Source of the DNA: Chersky-267 sp034666965
GTDB lineage: Bacteria; Chloroflexota; Limnocylindria; Limnocylindrales; CSP1-4
NCBI GenBank assembly: GCA_034666965.1
Contig: JAXDKT010000064.1
Span: forward strand, 1-20,948
Direction of reading: 5' to 3'
Length of the DNA stretch: 20,948 bases
A program made the translations under genes and the position numbers. The stretch's first letter is position 1; each line of letters starts with the position of its first letter. Of the stretch, positions 1 through 5,904 are shown one piece after another. The notes below the pieces were generated by a model that was not told the DNA's origin, ran no database searches, and saw only the letters and a program-made list of their open reading frames with translations.

Positions 1-902
1 GTTGGCCCGGTCGCCAGCTCTGCCGCGATCGCAGCGAGGAGGCGCCCGGTCCGCTCGGCTCGGCTGGGAACCCGCGCGAGGATCCCGCCCAGGTCGGCCT
101 CCAGGGCACCGGGCGGTCCGTCGGTTCGTGGGAACGCGGCCAGCGCGGCGGCGACCCGCCGGGCGAGCTCGGGGGTGAGCCGGGCCGGGCGGCGACCGGG
201 CAGCGCCGACTCGACGGTCCAGGACGCCCCGGCCGTGGTCCCACGCGCGAGCGGACGCGGGGCGAGGGGCACCCCCAGCCGTGCCAGCATCTCGAGCGTG
301 TCGGACGTCCGCGCCGGGTCGCCCGGAGCACCACTCGCGGCCAAGCGGAGGAGGGCGCCGGCCGCGCCTCGACTCGGTTGTTCGGCCCCCCCGAGGGTGA
401 CCCGGGCGATGAGCGTGCCACCCGACCCGAACGCGATCCGCCCGTCGAGCCGGGCGTCGGCCGCCCGCAACGCCGCGTCGAGGACCCGCGCGCCGGGGGC
501 CAGCGTCGTGAGCTCGACGAGCGCGCCCGCGCGGAGCGCGGCACGAACCCGACCGCGCCCCCCACCGCCGAGCCCGCCCGGCATCAGGCGATGGATCCCG
601 ACGACACGGAACGGGGCGGGCGGCCGGGCGCTCAGGCGGCGCAGCGCGACTTCGCGGGCGACGGCCGAGCGGAGGGCGTCGAGCAACGACCGACTCGCAT
701 CAGGGAGACGGCCCCAGACGACGACGTCGAGCCGCTCCGCGGCGTCGGCCGGCACGGCGCGGTCCCAGCCGGCCCCGGTTTCGACGGCGACCCCGTGCCG
801 ATCGGGCTCGGCGGGCATGAACGGGAAGGCCCGCCGTTCGAGCGGCGAGCCGTCCTCGGCCGTGCCGTCAGCCGCCACGAGGCCTGCCAGGTCGGCGGTC
901 AC
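1..902 (-). CDS. Phosphotransferase-like protein (APH/choline-kinase fold suspected), 3'-truncated by window edge
   Basis: About 300 codons read open from a GTG at 902 to the window edge with no stop. The GTG overlaps the stop of the kinase gene upstream (GTGA, 4 bp), so the two are translationally coupled. The N-terminal third is Ala/Arg/Asp-rich and includes a strand-like segment LDVVVWGRLPDASRSLL. The part before the edge has a glycine-rich turn (FGSGGTLIARVTLGG) and a stretch, TLEMLARLGVPLAPRPLARG, that resembles the N-lobe of aminoglycoside/choline phosphotransferase-like proteins. The catalytic HxD and DFG-like motifs would lie beyond the edge, so the family call cannot be confirmed. 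Similar kinase plus phosphotransferase pairs occur in surface-polysaccharide and glycosyltransferase loci; that context is inferred. The substrate is unknown. The reading frame is well supported by the overlap and by codon bias. Confidence 0.7.
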   Translation of the reverse strand, partial: MTADLAGLVAADGTAEDGSPLERRAFPFMPAEPDRHGVAVETGAGWDRAVPADAAERLDVVVWGRLPDASRSLLDALRSAVAREVALRRLSARPPAPFRVVGIHRLMPGGLGGGGRGRVRAALRAGALVELTTLAPGARVLDAALRAADARLDGRIAFGSGGTLIARVTLGGAEQPSRGAAGALLRLAASGAPGDPARTSDTLEMLARLGVPLAPRPLARGTTAGASWTVESALPGRRPARLTPELARRVAAALAAFPRTDGPPGALEADLGGILARVPSRAERTGRLLAAIAAELATGP

Positions 903-1948
903 GACGGCGGTCGCCGGATCTGGCGCCCGACGTACCGCCTCCAGATCAGGTCGGTCACCGTGCGACGAACCGAGTCGGCGTCGGGCGATGCGTCGACGAT
1001 GACCCCGTCCGGCACCGAATCGGCCAACTCGGCATAGCGTCGGCGCTGCGCCTCGACGACCTCGATGGGATGCTCCCGTCGACGGCTCAGAAGGACCTCG
1101 GCGGGCGCATCGAGCACGACGACGAGGTCGGGCGTCGGCAGCGAGCGCGCCAGGAGGGCCCGCCGCAAGCGCGTGCGCCGACCGGCAGATGGCGGCAACG
1201 GCAGGCGGGCGTCGTAAGCGTAGCGGTCGAACAGCACGAGCCGCCCGCGGCGGCGATGCCAGGCCGCCCCGACCGCGAGGCGCCACAGGCGCAGGAGGAG
1301 AGCGACCGTCGCGAGGCCGGGCTTGCTGAACCGCCGCCGGTCGGCCGGATAGAGCCCGGCGTAGAACTCGCGCACCGGAAGGATGAAGGAGCGGGCGACG
1401 GCCGCGGTCAGGCTCGACTTGCCGGCGCCGTCCGGACCGAGGACGGCCACGACCAACCCGGGCGCGCGATCGTTGCGGGGCGCGCGAACCTTGCGGGGCC
1501 CCCGATCGGCGCTCGGCCCCGGATCGGCGCTCGGCCCCGGATCGGCGCTGGGCCCCGGGTCGGCGCTGGGCCCCCGAACCGAGCGCCGAGCCGGGTCGTC
1601 AGCGGACTGGCCGGGGTGGAGCCGGAGCCAGAGCCAGCGGTCGGCGTCGCGGTCGTAGGCGGCGTAGGTCCGCGCGCCATCCCCGTTGGCTGCCACCGCG
1701 GCAAAGCCCAGCTCCGCCAGGATCGGCCGAACCGCCGCCCAGGGCTGGCCGACCAGCCGGGCATCGGCCAGATCCGCGGCCTCGGCCGGGAGTGCCGTCT
1801 CGCCCGAGGCGAGGAGACCGGAACGCGCCAGCGCCGCGATCGCGCCGGAGGTCGCCGGCTTCGGTGCCGGGTCGTCGGGCGCCGGCCGCGTGCCCCGGTC
1901 GTCGGGCGCCGGCTTCGGTGCCGGGTCGTCGGGCGCCGGCTCGGTCAT
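899..1948 (-). CDS. Thymidylate-kinase-like P-loop nucleoside/sugar kinase with repeat linkers
   Basis: A 349-residue protein with three parts. Residues 1-32 are a low-complexity repeat of APDDPAPKP units. Residues 34-112 form a small alpha/beta domain of unknown role (ends RTYAAYDRDADRWLWLRL). After a Gly-Pro-Ser-Ala-Asp-Pro repeat linker (about 126-150) comes a P-loop kinase domain. Walker A is GPDGAGKS at 171-178, the DRY motif typical of thymidylate kinases is at 241-243, a hydrophobic strand ending in Asp is LVVVLD at 275-280, and an Arg-rich lid is near 289-304. The open frame extends upstream to 2323, but the ATG at 1948 is preferred because the extension has no family character and would run through the divergent promoter of the zinc-finger gene. 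A housekeeping dTMP kinase is about 200-220 residues and lacks these extensions, so this is probably a specialised kinase, perhaps acting with the overlapping phosphotransferase gene. Confidence 0.8.
   Translation of the reverse strand: MTEPAPDDPAPKPAPDDRGTRPAPDDPAPKPATSGAIAALARSGLLASGETALPAEAADLADARLVGQPWAAVRPILAELGFAAVAANGDGARTYAAYDRDADRWLWLRLHPGQSADDPARRSVRGPSADPGPSADPGPSADPGPSADRGPRKVRAPRNDRAPGLVVAVLGPDGAGKSSLTAAVARSFILPVREFYAGLYPADRRRFSKPGLATVALLLRLWRLAVGAAWHRRRGRLVLFDRYAYDARLPLPPSAGRRTRLRRALLARSLPTPDLVVVLDAPAEVLLSRRREHPIEVVEAQRRRYAELADSVPDGVIVDASPDADSVRRTVTDLIWRRYVGRQIRRPPS
1505..1576. repeat. 18-bp tandem repeat, four copies, inside the kinase gene
   Basis: Four consecutive 18-bp units: 1505-1522, 1523-1540, 1541-1558 and 1559-1576. 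The first two read ATCGGCGCTCGGCCCCGG; the later ones differ by a few bases. On the coding (minus) strand they encode repeated Asp-Pro-Gly-Pro-Ser-Ala and form the flexible linker before the P-loop domain. Unit length is a multiple of three, so copy-number change would keep the frame. Confidence 0.95.
1854..1940. repeat. 33-bp direct repeat encoding the N-terminal APDDPAPKP units
   Basis: The 33 bases at 1854-1886 recur at 1908-1940, 54 bp apart, with a related diverged unit between them. On the minus strand they encode Ala-Pro-Asp-Asp-Pro-Ala-Pro-Lys-Pro repeats at residues 4-31 of the kinase-like protein. Both spacing and unit preserve the reading frame. Confidence 0.9.
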
Positions 1949-2113
1949 CGCTCGGACAGGTCGCTCATCTGCCGATGACCGAAGGCGAACGGCGTAGCAT
2001 GCCGGCAACCCTACCCGAACTGATCTGCGACCGTTCGGGGCCCCAGGCGCTCGGGGCCTCGGGCCTTCAAGGCCTCGGGCGAACGAGGCGCGGTCGGATA
2101 GCCGATCGGGGCG

Positions 2114-2119
2114 TACGCT
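2114..2119 (+). promoter_or_regulatory. Candidate -10 box of the zinc-finger gene (leaderless type)
   Basis: TACGCT matches TANNNT and ends 6 nt before the ATG at 2126. No Shine-Dalgarno sequence is visible upstream of that ATG, which fits a leaderless transcript. A -35 element is not obvious. Confidence 0.45.
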
Positions 2120-2125
2120 TGGCGC

Positions 2126-2401
2126 ATGCAAGCCCCCGCCGCCCCGTGCACGCATCTCGACATGATCCGGCCGGTGACCCCGTCGGCGCCGGGCTGCGAG
2201 GACTGCCTCCGGATCGGCGGATGGTGGGTCCACCTGCGGATGTGCCTCACCTGCGGCCACGTCGGTTGTTGCGACCAATCCCCGAACAAGCACGCAACGG
2301 CCCACTTCAGGGCCACCGGGCACCCGCTGATCAACTCGCTCGAGCCGGGCGAGGACTGGCTGTGGTGCTACATCGACGAGGTCTTCCTCGAGCCGGCCTG
2401 A
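2126..2401 (+). CDS. UBP-type zinc-finger domain protein
   Basis: A 91-residue protein made almost entirely of one zinc finger of the ubiquitin-specific-protease type (ZnF-UBP). Likely metal ligands are C8 and H10 (CTH), C24 and C27 (CEDC), C40 and C43 (CLTC), H45, C48/C49, and H56, H60 and H66 (HATAHFRATGH). The order CxH, CxxC, CxxCG, C, H...H, H is diagnostic. Small stand-alone members are common in actinobacteria and related phyla; their bacterial role is not established and ubiquitin binding should not be assumed. It is transcribed away from the kinase gene. The start lacks a Shine-Dalgarno but has a -10-like box 6 nt upstream. Confidence 0.9.
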   Translation: MQAPAAPCTHLDMIRPVTPSAPGCEDCLRIGGWWVHLRMCLTCGHVGCCDQSPNKHATAHFRATGHPLINSLEPGEDWLWCYIDEVFLEPA

Positions 2402-2482
2402 GTCGGTCAGTTCGCGGCCGCGTTTGGCCTCACGCGGCTGACCATTCCACTATCCCCGAGGCTCGGGCTGGGCTAGGCTTGA

Positions 2483-2515
2483 CCCAGGACCGCGACGATC
2501 GACGGTCCGCCTGGG
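2483..2515 (+). promoter_or_regulatory. Leader stem-loop overlapping the ribosome binding site of the mini-gene
   Basis: CCCAGG at 2483-2488 can pair with CCTGGG at 2510-2515, and the adjacent ACCG at 2489-2492 with CGGT at 2503-2506, leaving a small bulge. The 3' arm overlaps the Shine-Dalgarno GGGAGG (2513-2518) of the 24-codon frame at 2528. A possible -10 box, TAGGCT, lies at 2474-2479. Folding was judged by eye. Confidence 0.4.
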
Positions 2516-2527
2516 AGGACCGTCCGG

Positions 2528-2602
2528 ATGGACAAGAAGGCGAAACAGCCAAAGAAGCCGAAGCAGACCAAGGCCAAGGACAGCGGTTCGGCCAAGAAGT
2601 AG
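2528..2602 (+). CDS. Putative 24-residue lysine-rich small protein
   Basis: ATG at 2528 opens a 24-codon frame ending in TAG at 2600-2602. It is preceded at 9 nt by GGAGG (2514-2518), one of the best Shine-Dalgarno sequences in the window. The product begins MDKKAKQPKKPKQTK and ends KDSGSAKK: about ten lysines, no hydrophobic core, presumably disordered. The many AAG/AAA codons stand out against the Arg/Ala/Gly-rich surroundings, which argues against chance. Possible roles are a nucleic-acid-binding tail-like peptide or a leader peptide; neither can be decided. The tandem-repeat block begins about 20 bp after its stop. Confidence 0.55.
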   Translation: MDKKAKQPKKPKQTKAKDSGSAKK

Positions 2603-2621
2603 CCGGCGGGCCGTCCGGCCC

Positions 2622-2777
2622 CGAGCGCCCAGGCCCGACTCGCCCGAGCGCCCAGGCGCGGGAGCGCCCAGGCCCGACTCGCGCGAGCGCCCAGGCCCGA
2701 CTCGCCCGAGCGTCTTTGCCTCGGGCCGCCCGAGCGCCCAGGCCCGACTCGCCCGAGCGTCGTTGCCTCGGGCCGCC
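2622..2777. repeat. Seven-unit 22-24 bp tandem repeat block with two hairpins
   Basis: Units begin with GAGCG at 2623, 2646, 2662, 2685, 2708, 2732 and 2755. Type A units read GAGCGCCCAGGCCCGACTCG; two type B units (2708, 2755) carry a TTGCCTCGGGCCGCC tail. Each type B unit forms a 7-bp hairpin with a 9-nt loop: GCCCGAG/CTCGGGC at 2704-2726 and 2751-2773, exactly 47 bp apart. The array follows the lysine-rich mini-gene. There is no poly-T tract, so a classical intrinsic terminator is not shown. Confidence 0.85.
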
Positions 2778-2808
2778 GCTGCGGATTTCCACCGCGTTCC
2801 TTTCACCT

Positions 2809-2828
2809 GCGCATGGTGGGCACGCTAA
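2809..2828 (-). repeat. Diverged inverted copy of the core of the 71-bp repeat
   Basis: Read on the minus strand this matches the repeat core at 2951-2970 in 17 of 20 positions: TTAGCGTGC, three changed bases, then CCATGCGC. It keeps the same layout of TAGCGT, 7 nt, ATG-CGC, one codon, TGA. Confidence 0.7.
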
Positions 2829-2924
2829 GTGAACTGCCGAGTCGATCCACCAGGTTCGGCAGGGCTCCGAGCCGGCCAGCTGAGCGTGGAACGGTGGGCC
2901 GCGACCCGAGATCGGGGTCTCGCG

Positions 2925-3120
2925 GCGACCGAATCGGCCTCCGACGTTCGTTAGCGTGCGGGCCATGCGCGCCTGACAAGGGGCGGGCCGGGGGCGCGAC
3001 CGAATCGGTCTCCGACGTCCGTTAGCGTGCGGACCATGCGCGCCTGACAAGGGGCGGGCCGGGGGCGCGACCGAATCCTTCCTTGGCGTGCTAGCCATGC
3101 GCGCCTGACAAGGGGCGGCC
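2925..3120. repeat. 71-bp direct repeat, two full copies and one shortened copy
   Basis: Copies start with GCGACCGAATC at 2925, 2996 and 3067. The first two are 71 bp and differ at only a few positions; the third has about 10 bp deleted in its middle and ends near 3120. Each copy contains TTAGCGTGCGGNCC (TTGGCGTGCTAGCC in copy 3) followed by ATG-CGC-GCC-TGA and CAAGGGGCGG. The start of copy 2 includes GACCGA-A-TCGGTC, an inverted repeat at 2998-3010. Copies are contiguous with no unique spacers. Confidence 0.9.
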
Positions 3121-3247
3121 CTGGGACCCGTGCCAAACGGCCTGTTCTGAGGTCGCGTCCGGGGGCCATCCGGCACTTTTCCAGCCGGGCATCCGGGCAC
3201 ATGCTGGGACCGATCGCGGGCCGGCGCTTCGTATCGAGGAGGATCCC

Positions 3248-3604
3248 ATGCAGACCATGACGCCGGACCGCCCACTCGACCTCGACGCCACCGTCGTGGG
3301 ACCCGGCGCCAACCCGGGCCCGGTCTCGCTGCGGGAACAGGTCAACGCCCGGCTGTGCGGCGCCGAGGCCCGGGAATCGGTTGCGCGGAGCCTGACCCGG
3401 GTCGTCGAGGACGCCTTCCTGCCCGGATCCTGCTCGTCGACCCGCCACCTGCGCGACGCTCTGGACGAGCCGATCGCGGCGGCCACCGAGACGGCCATTA
3501 CGACCCTCGTCGACGAGCTCGCGGACCTGCTCGATCTGCTCCCGGAGACCGCCGCAGACGCCTGGTCGCGCGCGCGGCTCGAGGCCGACCTCGGCTACGA
3601 GTAG
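3248..3604 (+). CDS. Hypothetical acidic helical protein, 118 aa
   Basis: A strong Shine-Dalgarno GAGGAGG sits 6 nt before the ATG at 3248. The product begins MQTMTPDRPLDLDATVVG and then appears mainly helical and acidic: VSLREQVNARL, ESVARSLTRVVEDAFL, and IAAATETAITTLVDELADLLDLL near residues 76-98. It has two cysteines (in RLCGAE and PGSCSS) and no signal peptide or membrane segment. I do not recognise the family. Its stop lies 9 bp from the stop of the convergent membrane-protein gene. A small soluble protein-binding or regulatory role is possible but unsupported. Confidence 0.75.
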   Translation: MQTMTPDRPLDLDATVVGPGANPGPVSLREQVNARLCGAEARESVARSLTRVVEDAFLPGSCSSTRHLRDALDEPIAAATETAITTLVDELADLLDLLPETAADAWSRARLEADLGYE

Positions 3605-3613
3605 GGCGGCGGC

Positions 3614-4006
3614 CTAGCCGGTCGCGAAGAGGCGGGCAGCGATCCCAACCAGCGCGATCGCGCCCGCGACCATCCAGGCGTCCCGGCGCAGCCGCGACGG
3701 ACCACCCTCATGGCCCCGCCAGCGGGCCAGCAGCACGGCGAGCGGCAGTGTGAGGAGCGCCGCCGGACCGTAGAGCCAGTGGAGCGGGTCGGCCGGTCGC
3801 GAGCCCGACCAGACCAGGAGCAGGCCGATCGCTCCGTTGAGCGCGACGAGGACGAGGACGGTCAGCACCATTCGGTCTACGAGGAAGCGATGATCGAGGT
3901 GCCCGCTCGATCGTCGAGCGGTGTACGCCGACCAGGCCGCGGCCGCCCCAAGGAGTGCCCCCGCAACGAGGAACACCTTGCCCAGGATCTCGTGCGCGAC
4001 CGCCAC
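3614..4006 (-). CDS. Small four-helix membrane protein of unknown function
   Basis: 131 residues with four predicted membrane segments: ILGKVFLVAGALLGAAAAW, MVLTVLVLVALNGAIGLLLVW, LYGPAALLTLPLAVLLA and AWMVAGAIALVGIAARLF. Histidines occur next to helices (HEILGKVF, DPLHWLYG), as in small haem-protein-associated membrane proteins, but no family is recognised. The open frame reaches 4060. The GTG at 4006 is preferred because the -10 box TAACGT (4019-4014) ends exactly 7 nt upstream, as in leaderless transcripts, and the longer N-terminus (CPNRSDDRGPAGN) looks non-coding. It is divergent from the respiratory operon and shares a mirrored promoter motif with it, so co-regulation with respiration is plausible but inferred. 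Confidence 0.7.
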   Translation of the reverse strand: MAVAHEILGKVFLVAGALLGAAAAWSAYTARRSSGHLDHRFLVDRMVLTVLVLVALNGAIGLLLVWSGSRPADPLHWLYGPAALLTLPLAVLLARWRGHEGGPSRLRRDAWMVAGAIALVGIAARLFATG

Positions 4007-4011
4007 GTGCG

Positions 4012-4116
4012 AGACGTTACCAGCCGGGCCACGGTCGTCGGAGCGATTCGGACACGCCAATGCAAGGGCCTGACTGGTATTGCGATCCCTGCGTTCGGCA
4101 TGGAGCCGTAACGTCT
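4012..4116. promoter_or_regulatory. Divergent promoter region with a 9-bp inverted motif
   Basis: AGACGTTAC at 4012-4020 and its exact reverse complement GTAACGTCT at 4108-4116 flank 87 bp between the membrane-protein gene and qcrC. Each copy carries TAACGT in the orientation of the gene it faces (minus at 4019-4014, plus at 4109-4114). The left copy sits 7 nt before GTG 4006. The motif may be a pair of -10 boxes with matching flanks or a paired operator. -35 elements are weak. Confidence 0.5.
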
Positions 4117-4163
4117 ATCGGCACGACCGGTAGCCATCGGCGCGAACGGCTTGCCCGACGACC

Positions 4164-4169
4164 TATTCT
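4164..4169 (+). promoter_or_regulatory. Second -10-like box next to the qcrC start
   Basis: TATTCT directly abuts the GTG at 4170. If it is a true -10, transcription would start inside the annotated frame and translation would begin at the in-frame GTG at 4185 or 4188. This makes the qcrC start uncertain by five or six codons. Confidence 0.3.
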
Positions 4170-5024
4170 GTGACCGTCGACGGGGTGGTGCGCGCGCCCC
4201 CAGGAGCCGCTACGCGAGGCTGGGTCTTCGTGGGTACGGATCGTCGAGCAGCCGGCGGACTGGTGGCGCTGGGCGCCCTGCTCGCGCTCGGGTGGGCCAT
4301 CGGCGCGGGACCGCTGGCCGCCGCGCGGCCCGCCGACGGGGGGTCCCCCTCGACGACCGTTGGAGCCGCGTCCGCGGTCACCGGCGTCGAGGGCAAGGTC
4401 CTCTACGACTCGAGTTGCGCCGCCTGTCACGGACCGCAGGGCGAGGGCACGATCAACGGTCCGGCCCTGACCTCGGCGGGCGCAGCCGGGGCCGACTTCA
4501 TGCTCCGCACGGGGCGGATGCCGCTGTCTGCGCCCGGAGCCCCGTCGATCCCGCGCCAGCCCGCCTTCGACGACGCCCAGATCAGGGCCCTGGTCGCCTA
4601 CGTCGCATCGCTTGGCGACGGTCCGGCGATCCCGGCCGTCCAGGTTACCGATGGGTCGGATCTTGCCAGCGGCCGGCGCCTGTACATCGCGTCGTGCGCG
4701 GCCTGCCACGGTGCGGCCGGGAGCGGCGACGCCGTTGGCGGCGGATACATCGCGCCGCCGGTCCTCGACACCGCCCCGACCCAGGTGGGGGAGGCGATCC
4801 GGATCGGCCCCGGGGCCATGCCCGTGTTCGACGCCAAGCAGATCTCCGACCGCGACCTGTCGTCGATCGCCGCCTACCTCGCCCTGCTGCGCCGTGACGC
4901 GGCGCCGGGCGGCCTGGCCGTGGGTGGCGTCGGCCCCGTCGCCGAGGGCTATGTCGCCTGGCTGGTCTACCTCGGTGGACTGCTCGCGGCGGCCCGGCTG
5001 ATCGAGCGTGGGCGGCGTCGGTGA
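4170..5024 (+). CDS. qcrC: Di-haem cytochrome c subunit of the bc1-type complex
   Basis: 284 residues. An N-terminal helix (about 29-51) anchors the protein and a C-terminal helix lies at about 261-277. Between them are two cytochrome c domains, each with a CAACH haem site (83-87 and 176-180) and a downstream methionine ligand candidate (GRMPL, M117; GAMPVF, M217). This is the architecture of actinobacterial QcrC, which replaces cytochrome c1 plus soluble cytochrome c and carries electrons directly to the CuA centre of the aa3 oxidase. It is first in a six-gene operon; the next gene starts 16 bp after its stop. GTG 4170 is the longest start; GTG 4185/4188 are alternatives because a -10-like TATTCT abuts 4170. 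Confidence 0.93.
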   Translation: MTVDGVVRAPPGAATRGWVFVGTDRRAAGGLVALGALLALGWAIGAGPLAAARPADGGSPSTTVGAASAVTGVEGKVLYDSSCAACHGPQGEGTINGPALTSAGAAGADFMLRTGRMPLSAPGAPSIPRQPAFDDAQIRALVAYVASLGDGPAIPAVQVTDGSDLASGRRLYIASCAACHGAAGSGDAVGGGYIAPPVLDTAPTQVGEAIRIGPGAMPVFDAKQISDRDLSSIAAYLALLRRDAAPGGLAVGGVGPVAEGYVAWLVYLGGLLAAARLIERGRRR

Positions 5025-5040
5025 CCGCCTGGAGGTCTCG

Positions 5041-5904
5041 GTGACCGATCCCGACCGACGCTCCGAGCGGATCGTCGCGGCCCTCTTCGCCGTCACGGCC
5101 GTGACCGGCGTTGGCCTCCTGGGGCTGTACCTCGCCGGCGGTCAGACCCAGCTGGAGGGCGTCCTTCTGGCGATCGCGCTGGGATCGCTGGGGATCGGCG
5201 TGGCGATCTGGGCCCAGGAGCTGATGACCACCCCGATCGCGATCGAGGAGCGTCATTCGCTCGAGTCGGATCCGGTCATCGCGGGTGAGCTCAAGGGGGC
5301 GCTCGACGAGGAGGCGGGGTTCACCCGCCGCCGGATGCTGGTCGGGATGCTCCTGGCGGCGTTTGGCGGGCTTGCCGCGGCGCTGGCGATCCCGGTTCTG
5401 TCGTTGGGGCCGGCGCCAGGGCGGGAGCTGTTCACCACCGGGTGGCGCAGTGGCAAGCGGCTGGTCGGCCTCGACGGACAACCGGTCCGGGCGGGCGACC
5501 TGGCAGTCGACGGTGTGGTGACCGTGTTTCCGGAGGATGCGGCCGGTTCGGCCGACAGCCAGACGCTGCTCATCCGCGTCCCGCCGGGCTCGCTCCGGCT
5601 GTCGGCGGAGCGGGCCAGCTGGGCGCCCGACGGGTACGTGGCCTACTCCAAGATCTGCACCCACGCCGGCTGCCCCGTGGGTCTGTATCGCGCCGCGGAG
5701 CGGCAGCTCATCTGTCCCTGCCACCAGTCGACGTTCGACGTGCTGACCGGGGCGAACCCCGTCTTCGGGCCGGCGGCCCGAGCGCTGCCGCAGCTGCCCA
5801 TCCGGCTCCAGCCAGATGGGACGTTCATCGCCACCGGGGACTTCCCGGAGCCGGTCGGGCCGGCCTTCTGGGACATCACCGCGCAGACGCCGGACGGTCG
5901 ATGA
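5041..5904 (+). CDS. qcrA: Rieske iron-sulfur subunit of the bc1-type complex
   Basis: 287 residues from GTG 5041, chosen over an upstream in-frame GTG at 5008 because GGAGG at 5031-5035 lies 5 nt before it and 5008 falls inside qcrC. Three membrane helices lie at about 11-33, 38-58 and 98-121. The third follows TRRRML at 95-100, a twin-arginine motif as in actinobacterial QcrA, where the cluster domain is exported by Tat after Sec inserts the first helices. The 2Fe-2S motifs are CTHAGC (C206, H208, C211) and CPCHQS (C225, C227, H228): four ligands plus the disulfide pair, all intact. It accepts electrons from quinol and passes them to QcrC. Its stop overlaps the qcrB ATG by 4 bp. Confidence 0.95.
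   Translation: MTDPDRRSERIVAALFAVTAVTGVGLLGLYLAGGQTQLEGVLLAIALGSLGIGVAIWAQELMTTPIAIEERHSLESDPVIAGELKGALDEEAGFTRRRMLVGMLLAAFGGLAAALAIPVLSLGPAPGRELFTTGWRSGKRLVGLDGQPVRAGDLAVDGVVTVFPEDAAGSADSQTLLIRVPPGSLRLSAERASWAPDGYVAYSKICTHAGCPVGLYRAAERQLICPCHQSTFDVLTGANPVFGPAARALPQLPIRLQPDGTFIATGDFPEPVGPAFWDITAQTPDGR

Noticed and set aside
175..1037. Two overlapping plus-strand open frames (175-1002 and 378-1037)
   Set aside because: Arg/Ser/Pro-rich shadow translations opposite the minus-strand phosphotransferase-like gene; no motif and no ribosome site.
1070..1978. Plus-strand open frame of 302 codons opposite the kinase gene
   Set aside because: The opposite strand encodes Walker A and DRY motifs; this frame is low-complexity Arg/Gly/Pro.
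2704..2773. Classical intrinsic terminators in the tandem repeat block
   Set aside because: Hairpins are present but no T-run follows either of them.
2925..3120. Possible CRISPR array
   Set aside because: The 71-bp units are contiguous with no unique spacers, and no cas genes are nearby.
2430..3275. Minus-strand open frame of 281 codons across the repeat interval
   Set aside because: Repeats such as ARVGPGRSRAWALG come from translating tandem DNA repeats; no domain, and the frame conflicts with the strongly supported start at 3248.
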